Positions 9,252 through 17,618 of a DNA stretch of 64,000 nucleotides are shown here, in pieces; the first letter of the stretch is position 1, and each line of letters begins with the position of its first letter. The stretch covers positions 124,001 to 188,000 of the forward strand of contig NZ_JBHSBN010000010.1 in assembly GCF_042650605.1 (NCBI RefSeq), in the 5' to 3' direction. This DNA comes from Micromonospora_J zhanjiangensis (lineage in GTDB: Bacteria; Actinomycetota; Actinomycetes; Mycobacteriales; Micromonosporaceae). A program made the translations under genes and the position numbers. Under the pieces are notes generated by a model that was given only the letters and a program-made list of their open reading frames with translations, did not search any database and was not told the origin of the DNA.

Positions 9252-10611
9252 CCGGCGCCGCGACCTCGACGATCCGCCGGGTCCACGGCCGGATCCGGAC
9301 CGTGACCCGCTCGCCGACCCGGCACCGGTCGGCGAGCGTCGCGGGCAGCGCCCAGGCCCGGGTACGGTCGGCCCGGCCGTCGTCGACGACCAGGTGGTAC
9401 AGGTCCGGCACGTGCCGACGGCTGCTGTCGCCGCCCACCTCGCGGGTCCGCCACACCTGGTGCCACAGCACCTCGCCGGTGACCGTCACCGGCGCGACGG
9501 CGTCGAGCAGCACCCGTACCACGGTGTAGGTCGCGTAGCCGAGCAGCGCGAGACCGGTCAGGGTGAACACCAGGGTGACCGGGCTGCCGTCGGAGAGCCG
9601 CCCCGGCAGGTCGCGGGGTGCGGCGAAGGTCCAGCCGAGCAGGGCGCCGATGGCGGCCCGGAACAGGATCCAACCGAACCGCTGGCCGTACCGGGGCAGC
9701 AGGCGCGGGTAGCACACCGACACCCGGCGCCACTGCCCCGTGTACGCCGACCAGAGCCGTTCGCGGTCGGCCATCCCGAGGTCGATGACCTGGCTGGCCA
9801 CCCGGGTGACGCCGAGCGCGGCGCCGTACGGCAGGTACCGGCCCCACACGGCCACCGCCGCGGGTGGCAGGTCGGCGAACGACTCGTGCCCGGTCAGCCA
9901 GCCGCGTACGCCGAGCCACCGGGCCGCGACCGCCCGGCCGGCCGGGGTGTCCCGCTCGCCACCGACCCGGCCGGCCACCCCGCACAGCGCCGCGGTGACC
10001 ACCAGGAACAGCCCGGGTGCGGCACCGAGGTCCCCGTCGTCGCGCCACAGGTGATGGGCCGCCCCGGCGGTGACGCCGGCCGCCGCGAAACCGGCAAGCA
10101 CCGACAGGGCGGTCACCACGGCCGGCGAGAACCGCCGCCGGGACAGGCCGGCCCGCCGGGCCTCGGCGACCACCGCGGTCCGGAAGCGCCGGGACCAGGT
10201 GGCGGACCGTTTCGGGTCGGCGAAGCCGAGGGCGGTCAGCGGGACCACCCCGCCGACCGCGCGCTCCTCGACCCGGTCGAGCACCTGCTTCTCGTACGGC
10301 GTCAGGTCCGTCGGCGGACGCCCGGTGAGGTGCACGGTGGTGTGCCGTGGATCCGGGCCGGCCTGGCGCAGCTCGACCCGGCCCCGCGCGGCCAGGTCGA
10401 GCAGGGTGGACTCGGCGGCGTCGACGGTCACCCGCCACCCGTTGGCCAGCAGGCTCACCACGGCCGGCGACTCGGCGCCGGGCAGCTCCATCGTGGCCGG
10501 TTCGGCCGGCACCCCGGCGGGCCGGGTCGCCAGCCGGGCGCCCGCGTACGCGGCCAGCCACACCGCCAGGCTCGCCACCGGCAGGCCGAGTTCCACCAGC
10601 AGATCCCGCAT
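9217..10611 (-). CDS. DUF2207-like membrane protein
   Basis: A 464-residue integral membrane protein, last gene of a four-gene minus-strand operon. It has an N-terminal membrane segment (residues 8-25), a soluble region with a winged-helix-like stretch (LLDLAARGRVELRQ .. TPYEKQVLDRV), further membrane segments near 165-215, 315 and 350-370, and a soluble C-terminus. This layout and the LemA neighbour match the C-terminal half of DUF2207/YciQ-type proteins, which are often paired with LemA. The large N-terminal extracellular DUF2207 domain of longer members is missing. The molecular role of the family is not settled; a link with envelope maintenance is plausible. It starts 18 bases after lemA ends, without a strong ribosome site. 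Confidence 0.7.
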   Translation of the reverse strand: MRDLLVELGLPVASLAVWLAAYAGARLATRPAGVPAEPATMELPGAESPAVVSLLANGWRVTVDAAESTLLDLAARGRVELRQAGPDPRHTTVHLTGRPPTDLTPYEKQVLDRVEERAVGGVVPLTALGFADPKRSATWSRRFRTAVVAEARRAGLSRRRFSPAVVTALSVLAGFAAAGVTAGAAHHLWRDDGDLGAAPGLFLVVTAALCGVAGRVGGERDTPAGRAVAARWLGVRGWLTGHESFADLPPAAVAVWGRYLPYGAALGVTRVASQVIDLGMADRERLWSAYTGQWRRVSVCYPRLLPRYGQRFGWILFRAAIGALLGWTFAAPRDLPGRLSDGSPVTLVFTLTGLALLGYATYTVVRVLLDAVAPVTVTGEVLWHQVWRTREVGGDSSRRHVPDLYHLVVDDGRADRTRAWALPATLADRCRVGERVTVRIRPWTRRIVEVAAPVSAGVAAGRAA

Positions 10612-10629
10612 GACGTCGCCCCGGCCCGG

Positions 10630-11208
10630 TCAGAACCGCACCGGCACGTCGACCCGTTCGTCGCCGACGGCCTCGAAGTACGGTTCGGCGTGGAAGCCGC
10701 CCAGCCCGGCGACGATGTTGGTCGGGATCGACCCGACGGCGACGTCGAGCGACTGTACGGCGCTGTTGTAGAACTGCCGGGCGTAGGCGATCTTGTCCTC
10801 GGTGGCGGACAGTTCGGACTGTAACGCCAGGAAGTTCTCGTTGGCCCGCAACCGCGGGTACGCCTCGGCCAGCGCGAACAACCGTCCCAGCGCCTGACCG
10901 AGAGCCGCCTCCGCGCCGGCCCGCTGCCCCGGGTCCCGGCCCGCGCTGCCCGCCGCCGCGCTCCGGGCCGCGGTCACCGCCTCCAGCGTGCCGCGCTCGT
11001 GCGCCGCGTAGCCCCGTACCGTCTCGACGAGGTTGGGGATCAGCGAGTGCCGCCGCTTGAGCTGCACGTCGACCTGCGCCCAGGAGGCCCGCACCTGGGT
11101 GCGCAACCGGACCAGCCGGTTGTACGTGGCCACCGCCCAGCCGACGACCGCCACCGCGAGCAACGCCAGCACGGCCAGGAACGCCAATCCGGTACTCACC
11201 AGAGTCAC
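10630..11208 (-). CDS. lemA: LemA family protein
   Basis: A 192-residue protein with one N-terminal membrane helix (LAFLAVLALLAVAVVGWAVATYN) followed by the helical LemA domain. Diagnostic stretches are YNRLVRLRTQVRASWAQVDV, KRRHSLIPNLVETVRGYA, AYPRLRANENFLALQSEL, DKIAYARQFYNSAVQ and a terminal GFHAEPYFE. LemA proteins are membrane anchored with the domain outside; their function is not well defined. The start is taken as GTG 11208, with a GTG nine bases downstream (11199) as alternative. The longer upstream frame is the neighbour's shadow. It lies 19 bases after the DUF3558 gene and 18 before the DUF2207-like gene. Confidence 0.9.
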   Translation of the reverse strand: MTLVSTGLAFLAVLALLAVAVVGWAVATYNRLVRLRTQVRASWAQVDVQLKRRHSLIPNLVETVRGYAAHERGTLEAVTAARSAAAGSAGRDPGQRAGAEAALGQALGRLFALAEAYPRLRANENFLALQSELSATEDKIAYARQFYNSAVQSLDVAVGSIPTNIVAGLGGFHAEPYFEAVGDERVDVPVRF

Positions 11209-11227
11209 CCCACTCTCTCTCGGCCGG

Positions 11228-11779
11228 TCAGAACCGGCCGGCCACCGTCCGGGCCAGCTCCTCCAGCGGCTTGCGGTTCTGCGCCGGGTCGTTGAGCCGG
11301 ACCAGCCTGATCGACACCCAGGTCCCGGACTTGCCGACGAAGACCGCGTCGTCCTCGGCGTACGCCTCGTCGCCGATCCCGGCGAGCGGCCGCAGCGGAT
11401 GCCCGAGGTCGCGTTCGATGTCCAGGTACTTCTTCGCGCCGTCGCCGACGAACACCTCCACCTGGGCGGTGGGTCCGGAGACCGGGCCGGTGTAGGTGCA
11501 GGTGTCCCGGACCGGGTTGCCGGCGTTGAGCGGGGTGCCGGCCAACCGCTGTGCCTCCTGCCGGGACACCAGCGCGCACGGGTCCGGCGCCGTGGCGGTG
11601 GCCGACGGGCTCGCGTCGGTCGGGTCCGGGGCGGTGTCCGTGGGCGCCGGCGCGTCCGTCGCGGCGCCGCCGGCGGCCGGGGCCGGCGTGGCGGGCGCGC
11701 CGCAGCCGGCGACGCCACCGACCGCCAGCGCGGTCAGGACGGCGACGGTCGACAACGATCGACCACGGTGCGGATTCAT
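11228..11779 (-). CDS. DUF3558-like lipoprotein
   Basis: A 183-residue predicted lipoprotein. The signal sequence ends in a lipobox (AVGGVAGC) at about residue 26, followed by a Pro/Ala/Thr-rich linker. The domain starts with DPCALVSRQEAQRLAG and continues through a second cysteine (RDTCTYTGP). That pattern matches DUF3558, a family of actinobacterial cell-surface lipoproteins of unknown activity. AAGGAGA precedes ATG 11779 at eight bases. It is second in the 13191-9217 operon. Confidence 0.8.
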   Translation of the reverse strand: MNPHRGRSLSTVAVLTALAVGGVAGCGAPATPAPAAGGAATDAPAPTDTAPDPTDASPSATATAPDPCALVSRQEAQRLAGTPLNAGNPVRDTCTYTGPVSGPTAQVEVFVGDGAKKYLDIERDLGHPLRPLAGIGDEAYAEDDAVFVGKSGTWVSIRLVRLNDPAQNRKPLEELARTVAGRF

Positions 11780-11796
11780 CGGTACGGTCTCCTTCG

Positions 11797-13191
11797 TCAG
11801 GCTCGGCACAGCGGTACGTCCGGTCGGACCTGTTGCTTGTGGACGAACGGGTACAGGGTTTCCTTCTCGAGCTCCAACTTCGCCTTCCGGAGCAGCTTCG
11901 CCAGCGCATCGGCGACGGTGGACGACAACGTCATGCCGACGCCGGCGCCCACCCGGCCGTCGAGCGTCGCGCCGACGCACCGGGCCACCGGGGCGCCCAG
12001 CGCCGAACCGTTGGTGACGCCGACGTCGACGACGAGCTTGACGTACGGGCCGGCCAGGGCGCCCGGGACGCCGACGCCCAACTGGACCTTGAACTCGATC
12101 GCGACGGCCACCCCGCTGACCCCGACGGAGAGCCCGCCGATCGAGTCCAGGATGCTCTTGGTCACGCTGAATCCCGGCGTCGCCGGCTTGCCCCGGACGA
12201 GCCCCACGGCGCCGTCGACGCGCCATTCGCCACCGGCGGTGACCGTGGTGTTCCTCCCGCTGAGGGCCGTCGCCACGATGATCTTCCAGCTGGTGCTGAA
12301 GGCGAACGGCGTGCCGGGCACCGGGGCGGTCATCTCGATCGGCACCTCGAACCGGATCTTCCGGTTGTCGTCGGCCCCGTTGGCGGCGCCGGCGGAGATG
12401 CTGACCGCGATGCCGCGCAGCCCGTCGAGCGCCACCGTGGAGGACGGGTCCACCAGACCGCCGGCTATCCGTACGTCGTGTCGCACGCGCGGCTTGTCGG
12501 TCTTCACCGCGACGTCGACGAAGACCTTGAGCGCGTCGCCCGCCTGGCGTCCGAACTTCAGGCCGAACACCCCCGGGTTCCGGTACGGCTGCGCCTCCCA
12601 GCCGGCCACACCGACGGTGGCGTTCCCCTCGCGGACCGGCGGCAGGTCGCCACCGGGCGCGGCGAGCCGGATCGGACGCACCGCCACCAGCCCGTCCGAC
12701 CGTGCCGCCCCGGTCGGTACGGTGACCGCCCCGGGCGGGTCGGGGACCTCCTGGTAGCGCAGCGCGTCCTCGTCGACCTCCCGGTCGAACGTGAAGTGCG
12801 CGTCCCGGAAGACCTCGGTGAGCGTCACCGGCGCCAGCGTGACGGCCAGGTCCCCGCCCACCGGCCGCAGGTCGACGACCCGGCCCACCGCGCGGCTGGT
12901 GACGTAGACGACCCGGCCGACCGCGATACCGTCCGCACCCCGCGCCCGGCCGTCGATCGTCCAGGTCAGACCGTTGCCGCTCGCCGAGCGGATCACCGCC
13001 GGTCCACCCTCGACGAGAACCACGTCCGGCTGGTACGTGACCGACCCGTCCCGCACCGGTCCGGTGCCGTAGGTCAGCGCCGCCGTCCGGTCCGGCTCGG
13101 CGGTGGTGGCACCGGGCCCGGCGTCGCACCCCACGGTCCCGACGACCAGAAGTGTCGCGATCACCAGCCGCCACGGTCGTCTCGTCGTCAT
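11797..13191 (-). CDS. Secreted lipoprotein of unknown function
   Basis: A 464-residue protein with a clear lipobox (VVGTVGC, about residue 22). I do not recognise the rest. It is rich in beta-strand-like alternation (VTYQPDVVLVEGG, GLTWTIDGRARG) and in its second half repeats long hydrophobic strands separated by Gly (VDVAVKTDKPRVRHDVRIAGG, ISAGAANG, VGVSGVAVAIEFKVQLG). It may be an elongated beta barrel or sandwich on the outer face of the membrane. Only one further cysteine is seen near the C-terminus (ARCVGA, then PLCRA). It is the first gene of the operon with DUF3558, lemA and the DUF2207-like gene, at 17-19 base spacing, so a common envelope function is likely. Confidence 0.7.
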   Translation of the reverse strand: MTTRRPWRLVIATLLVVGTVGCDAGPGATTAEPDRTAALTYGTGPVRDGSVTYQPDVVLVEGGPAVIRSASGNGLTWTIDGRARGADGIAVGRVVYVTSRAVGRVVDLRPVGGDLAVTLAPVTLTEVFRDAHFTFDREVDEDALRYQEVPDPPGAVTVPTGAARSDGLVAVRPIRLAAPGGDLPPVREGNATVGVAGWEAQPYRNPGVFGLKFGRQAGDALKVFVDVAVKTDKPRVRHDVRIAGGLVDPSSTVALDGLRGIAVSISAGAANGADDNRKIRFEVPIEMTAPVPGTPFAFSTSWKIIVATALSGRNTTVTAGGEWRVDGAVGLVRGKPATPGFSVTKSILDSIGGLSVGVSGVAVAIEFKVQLGVGVPGALAGPYVKLVVDVGVTNGSALGAPVARCVGATLDGRVGAGVGMTLSSTVADALAKLLRKAKLELEKETLYPFVHKQQVRPDVPLCRA

Positions 13192-13412
13192 CCGCCGTCC
13201 CGTTCAGCCGCCCCCACGCGGCGGCCGCCGCCGTCCGCGACAACATCATCGGCGGGCGTGTTCGGGACCTGTTCCGGTTTTGTTCAGGCGTCCGGCCGCG
13301 CGGTGGCGACGCACCGCCGGCGACCGTCTCGACCGCGGGTCGACGCCCGGGCGGCCCCCGGGACCGCGGGCCGTCGTGCGCGGTGTGGACCGGGCCGTCC
13401 CGACCGGCCTGT

Positions 13413-15827
13413 TCAGGGGGTCGGTCGGGCGGAGACCGAGGCGGTGCCGGCGGGCGGGAACGGGGCCGGCTCGACGTCGATCTCCCGCATCCGCTCGACG
13501 TACTCGCGGTAGCGCCGGCCGGCCTCGCCGTGCCGACCGGCGGCGGAGAGCGCGGCGACCAGCCCGAGGTGGGTCGGCTCGTCGTAGTCGTCCTCGACGG
13601 TCAACCGCCGGTACCACCCGGCGGCGGCCTCCGGCCGGCCCAGCCGCAGACTCCGGCGGGCGAGCCGGCGCAGGACGTCCCGGTGCAGTTCGGCAAGGGT
13701 CGCCCGGGGGCGGTCGCTCCACTCGCCGGTGGCCTCGCCGTCGGCGCAGAAGTCCCCGGTGTAGAGACCGGCGACCGCCTCCAACCGGCCCGCGAGCTCG
13801 ACGCCGGCCGCCGGGTCGCGGCCGTCCGCCGGCGCCGCCGCGTCCGCGGCGACGACCGCCCGGGCCGCCTCGTGGAAGCGGTGCGTGTCCAGTGCCACGT
13901 GCGCCGGGTCGAGCCGTACGGTGGCGGGGTCGGTGGCCAGGTAGTGCCCGGCGGGCCGACGCCGGTCGGGGTCGAGCACCGCCCGTACGGTCGAGATCAG
14001 CACCGACAGCCGGCGGTGCGCCACCTCCGGGCGCGCCTGCGGCCACAGCAGGACGGCGAGGGTGTCCCGGCCGACCGGCCGGCCCAACTGCCCGGCCAGC
14101 ACCTTGACCAGCTCACGCGCCTTGCGGGACTGCCAGCTCGCCGCCGGCACCGGGGTCCCGGCCAGCCGTACGACGAAGTGGCCCAACGTCTGCACCGCCA
14201 CCTCGGGGACCGGGGGAGGCCCGAGGGCGGCCAGCGGGCCGGCGATCTGCCAGGCGTCCTCGCGTACGCCGAGCCGGTGCAACCGGTCCCGGGCCACGTC
14301 CTCGGCCAGCGGGTCGCCCCCGCACCGGGCGCGCAGCAGCGCGTTGACGGCCAGGGCGACCTCGTTGCCCGCGTCGGCCCAGATCGCGGCGGCCTCGATC
14401 AGTCCGGCCGCGAACCGGCCGACACCCCGGCCGGTACCGCCGTGGGCGCTCCGACCGGTACCGGTGACGACGCGGCCCGAACTGCCGGCGTCGGTGGCGG
14501 CGCGGCCCGAACTGCCGGCGGCGGTGGTGCGGCCCGAGCTGCCGGCGTCGGTGGTGGTGCGGCCCGAGCTGTCGGCGGTGGTGGTGCGGTAGGCGGCGAG
14601 CGCGGCCAGTTCCAGCGCCTCGGCGAGACCGATCGGGTCGCGGCGGCGACCGGCCTCCGCGCGCACCGCGTCCGCGTGCCGGCCGGCGGTCCCGCTGTCG
14701 CCGTCGCAGAGCGCGACCCAGCCGGCGGCCAGTTCCCCGACGACCGGTCCGGCGGCACTGGGCACGGTCAGGGCCCGGTGCGCGTACCGTCGGGCCGCGA
14801 CCGGATCGTCGGCGTGGCAGGTCCGGGCCAACCCGGCCCAGGCCGGGACCAGCACCTGGGTGTTGTCGTCCGGTTCGGCCATCGCCACCGCCTCCCGGTA
14901 GGCCGCGGCCGCCTGGCGGGCCGAGCCACGGGCCTGGTGCACGCGGGCGGTCGTGAGCAGCCCGAGCGCCGCCAGCGGGGAGCCGTCCCGCTGCCAGCGG
15001 GTCAGCGACTCGTCGGCGTCGGCCCGGGCCGCGGCCAGGTCGCCCAACCCGAGCCACGCCTCGGCCCGGTTGTGCAGCGCCAACGCCAGCAGCGTCGGCT
15101 GCCCGGTCGGTCCGCCGAGCCGGATCGCCGCGGTGAGCTGGTCCACGGCCGCCCGGAATCGTCCCTCCTCCAGCAGCCGGGACCCGATGTTGGAGCGGAT
15201 CCGTAACTGCTGCTCGACGTCGCCGGCCCGTTCGGCCGCCGCCAGGGCGCGGGCGTACGCGTGCTCGTTGGCGGCCCGGTCGCCCTCGCTGAACGCGACA
15301 AGCGCCTGGGCCAGGTACGCCGCCGCGACCGCGGCGTCGTCCCGGCTGCGTTCCGCCACCCGGACCGCCTCGTCGGCCAGGAGCCGGGCCCGGGTCCGGT
15401 CACCCCGGGCCCACCGTGCGGCCGCCCACCCGGCCAGCACCCGGGCCCGGTCCCGCGACCCGGGCGCCGGATCCGCGCGGTCCGCGGGGTCGGCCGGATC
15501 TGCCGCATCCACGCGGTCCGCCGGGTCCACGCGGTCGGCGCCGATCGCCGGATCCGCGGGGTCGGTCGGGACGGTCGGGTCGGTGTCGGCGTCGTACGAG
15601 GCCCGGGCGTAGAGCGACTCCGCGGCCTCGAACTCGCCGCGCTGGTGCAGGCGTACGCCGAGCCGCCAGGCCAGCGCCGCGGGCAGCGGGGTGTCCGGCG
15701 GCAGCTCCGCGAGGTGGCGCAGCGCCTCGTCGTGCCGCCCGGCGCGCAGTGCCGACTCGGCCGACCCGATGGCCGGATCGCGTCGCGGGGCGGCGTCCAG
15801 CGGCTGCCCGGCACCGATGGTCACCAC
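13413..15827 (-). CDS. TPR-rich transcriptional regulator with C-terminal BTAD
   Basis: About 804 residues from GTG 15827. The N-terminal two thirds are helical repeats of TPR type (ALRAGRHDEALRHLAEL, ALHNRAEAWLGLGDLAAARADADES). At about residues 545-640 a winged-helix OmpR/SARP-like DNA-binding domain begins at VQTLGHFVVRLAG. It is followed by a bacterial transcriptional activation domain to the end (ELHRDVLRRLARRSLRLGRPEAAAGWYRRL). SARP proteins usually carry the DNA-binding domain first, so this order is reversed. Two low-complexity inserts are present: Asp-Pro repeats near residues 80-119 and TDAGSSGR repeats near 416-459. The start is uncertain; GTG 15863 is an alternative and neither has a ribosome site. 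It is divergent from the esterase gene and may control it. Confidence 0.75.
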   Translation of the reverse strand: MVTIGAGQPLDAAPRRDPAIGSAESALRAGRHDEALRHLAELPPDTPLPAALAWRLGVRLHQRGEFEAAESLYARASYDADTDPTVPTDPADPAIGADRVDPADRVDAADPADPADRADPAPGSRDRARVLAGWAAARWARGDRTRARLLADEAVRVAERSRDDAAVAAAYLAQALVAFSEGDRAANEHAYARALAAAERAGDVEQQLRIRSNIGSRLLEEGRFRAAVDQLTAAIRLGGPTGQPTLLALALHNRAEAWLGLGDLAAARADADESLTRWQRDGSPLAALGLLTTARVHQARGSARQAAAAYREAVAMAEPDDNTQVLVPAWAGLARTCHADDPVAARRYAHRALTVPSAAGPVVGELAAGWVALCDGDSGTAGRHADAVRAEAGRRRDPIGLAEALELAALAAYRTTTADSSGRTTTDAGSSGRTTAAGSSGRAATDAGSSGRVVTGTGRSAHGGTGRGVGRFAAGLIEAAAIWADAGNEVALAVNALLRARCGGDPLAEDVARDRLHRLGVREDAWQIAGPLAALGPPPVPEVAVQTLGHFVVRLAGTPVPAASWQSRKARELVKVLAGQLGRPVGRDTLAVLLWPQARPEVAHRRLSVLISTVRAVLDPDRRRPAGHYLATDPATVRLDPAHVALDTHRFHEAARAVVAADAAAPADGRDPAAGVELAGRLEAVAGLYTGDFCADGEATGEWSDRPRATLAELHRDVLRRLARRSLRLGRPEAAAGWYRRLTVEDDYDEPTHLGLVAALSAAGRHGEAGRRYREYVERMREIDVEPAPFPPAGTASVSARPTP

Positions 15828-15902
15828 GCGAGGATACAAGTGGCGCACCAGCACGACGCGCACCGCAGAGCGGGCGGACGACGGTGTCAGATGGCCACGA
15901 CA

Positions 15903-15945
15903 TTGACATGCCTCACTGGACGCCATAAAGTCCGACCGAATCGGT
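15903..15945 (+). promoter_or_regulatory. Possible esterase promoter with overlapping palindrome
   Basis: TTGACA (15903-15908) and CATAAA (15924-15929) are spaced 15 bases, or 16 if ATAAAG is the -10. ACCGAATCGGT (15935-15945), a perfect palindrome around a central A, lies where transcription would start and could be a repressor site. The leader to the esterase ATG would be about 155 bases. Confidence 0.35.
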
Positions 15946-16093
15946 TCGATACTCCTCGGTACGTCCGCCCCGAAGGGCTGCTGGCCGCCTGTGCAGCAGT
16001 CGAATCGACTCATCGTCTGGTCCGGCCATGGGCAGGTCGACCAGCGATGGATCCTGCGGGACGGCACTCACACGAGGAAGTAGGAACCGCATC

Positions 16094-17470
16094 ATGACAA
16101 GGCGCAGAACCATCTTCGGACCCCTCGCGGCCGTGGCGGTGTTCGTCGTGGCCACGACCGCGACGGCACTGGCCGGTGGCCTGGACGGAACCGCGTCGGC
16201 CGCGCAGGTCGGTACCGCCGCGGCGACCGCCGGGTGCGGCAAGGCACCCACGCTGACCAGCGGGCAGCGGTCCATCCAGAGCAGCGGCCAGAACCGCAGC
16301 TTCATCCTGCGGATCCCGGACAACTACGACCGCAACCACCCCTACCGGTTGATCTTCGGCTTCCACTGGAACGGCGGGACCGCCAACGACGTCGACTCCG
16401 GCGGGTCCGACCGGGATGCCTGGTCGTACTACGGGCTGCGGGCGCAGGCCAACAACAGCACCATCTTCGTCGCGCCGCAGGGCAACGGAAACGGGTGGGC
16501 CAATCCGGGCGGCCAGGACGTCACCTTCGTCGACGACATGATCCGGCTGATCGAGGGCGATCTGTGCGTCGACACGTCCCAGCTGTTCGCCCTCGGCTTC
16601 AGCTACGGCGGCGGCATGAGCTACTCGCTGGCCTGCTCCCGGGCGAACGTCTTCCGGGCCGTCGCGGTCTACTCCGGCGGGCAGCTCAGCGGCTGCAGCG
16701 GTGGCACGCAACCCATCGCGTACATGGGGATCCACGGCATCGGGGACCCCGTGCTCAACATCTCCGCCGGCCGTTCCCTGCGGGACACCTTCGTACGGGC
16801 CAACGGGTGCACCGCGCAGAACCCGCCCGAGCCGAGGTCGGGCAGCCTGACGCACATCACCACCACCTACTCCGGCTGCCGGGCCGGCTATCCGGTGGTG
16901 TGGGCCGCGTTCGACGGCGGTCACACCCCCGGCCCGGTCGACGGCGGCGGTGACAGCGGGGTCCGGACCTGGACCAAGGGCGAGGTGTGGCGGTTCTTCA
17001 CCCAGTTCGACAGCTCCGGCCCGGGCCCGACCACCTCGCCGACCACCTCGCCCACCGCCGGTCCGACCACCCCGCCGCCGGGCGGGACCTCGGCCGTCCG
17101 GAACACCGCCTCCGGCCGCTGCCTGGACGTCAACGGCGCGTCGCAGAGCAACGGCGCTGCGGCGATCATCTGGGACTGTCACGGGCAGAGCAACCAGAGC
17201 TGGACCGCAACCGCGTCCCAGGAGTTGCGCGTCTACGGCGGCAAGTGCCTGGACGTCAACGGTGCCAGCACCGCCAACGGCAGCTCGGTGATCATCTGGG
17301 ACTGCAACGGGCAGTCCAACCAGCAGTGGCGGTTCAACGCCGACGGCACCATCACCGGGGTCGGCTCGGGCCGGTGCCTGGACGTGGTCGGCAACGGTAC
17401 GGCCAACGGCACGCGGACCCAGATCTCGGACTGCACCGGGGCGGCCGGTCAGAAGTGGACCCGCGGCTGA
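16094..17470 (+). CDS. Secreted PHB-depolymerase/feruloyl-esterase-like enzyme with CBM13
   Basis: A 458-residue secreted alpha/beta hydrolase. After a signal peptide (ending near GTASAA) the catalytic domain shows the esterase-D/PHB-depolymerase-like pattern IPDNYDRNHPYRLIFGFHWNGG. It has nucleophile Ser170 in GFSYGGG and His277 in FDGGHTPG; an even number of cysteines suggests disulfides. A Pro/Thr linker (about 310-330) leads to a ricin-type trefoil with three QxW-like repeats (SNQSW, SNQQW, GQKW) and CLDVNGASQSNG. Relatives release ferulate or acetate from plant polysaccharides or cleave polyesters; with a CBM13 the plant-wall role is more likely. ATG 16094 is preferred over 16028 because the signal peptide starts there and TAGGAA precedes it. 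Confidence 0.85.
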   Translation: MTRRRTIFGPLAAVAVFVVATTATALAGGLDGTASAAQVGTAAATAGCGKAPTLTSGQRSIQSSGQNRSFILRIPDNYDRNHPYRLIFGFHWNGGTANDVDSGGSDRDAWSYYGLRAQANNSTIFVAPQGNGNGWANPGGQDVTFVDDMIRLIEGDLCVDTSQLFALGFSYGGGMSYSLACSRANVFRAVAVYSGGQLSGCSGGTQPIAYMGIHGIGDPVLNISAGRSLRDTFVRANGCTAQNPPEPRSGSLTHITTTYSGCRAGYPVVWAAFDGGHTPGPVDGGGDSGVRTWTKGEVWRFFTQFDSSGPGPTTSPTTSPTAGPTTPPPGGTSAVRNTASGRCLDVNGASQSNGAAAIIWDCHGQSNQSWTATASQELRVYGGKCLDVNGASTANGSSVIIWDCNGQSNQQWRFNADGTITGVGSGRCLDVVGNGTANGTRTQISDCTGAAGQKWTRG

Positions 17471-17513
17471 TTCTCCGGACGGCATGGCAGGACGGCGCCC
17501 CGGCAGGTTATGA

Positions 17514-17531
17514 CATTGACCTTAATCAATG
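17514..17531 (+). promoter_or_regulatory. Palindromic operator candidate before the RCC1 gene
   Basis: CATTGA (17514-17519) and TCAATG (17526-17531) are perfect inverted halves around CCTTAA in an A+T-rich patch, 88 bases before the RCC1 start. No clear -10 box at proper spacing was found. Confidence 0.4.
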
Positions 17532-17618
17532 CTATGAAGTGATGGGTCGATGCTCGACCTGCCGGGGCAATGCCGCCTCCACCATGCAGAAACCGATGTT
17601 TTCCGGGGAGAAGAGCAC

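Noticed and set aside
8000..9529. 509-aa plus-strand frame within GH44
   Set aside because: It lacks any domain and overlaps the active-site region of GH44 in another frame.
11228..13249. 673-aa minus-strand frame joining two lipoprotein genes
   Set aside because: Only its last 183 residues (DUF3558-like, with its own start, lipobox and AAGGAGA) look real; the rest is a shifted frame of the neighbouring lipoprotein gene.
13152..15206. 684-aa plus-strand frame opposite the BTAD regulator
   Set aside because: Antisense shadow; the TPR and BTAD domains are on the minus strand.
15470..15590. Possible CRISPR-like repeats
   Set aside because: The repeats are in frame, encode Asp-Pro units in the BTAD regulator and have no regular spacers.
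17516..17538. TTGACC/TATGAA as a promoter for the RCC1 gene
   Set aside because: Spacing is only 11 bases; the palindrome there is better explained as an operator.
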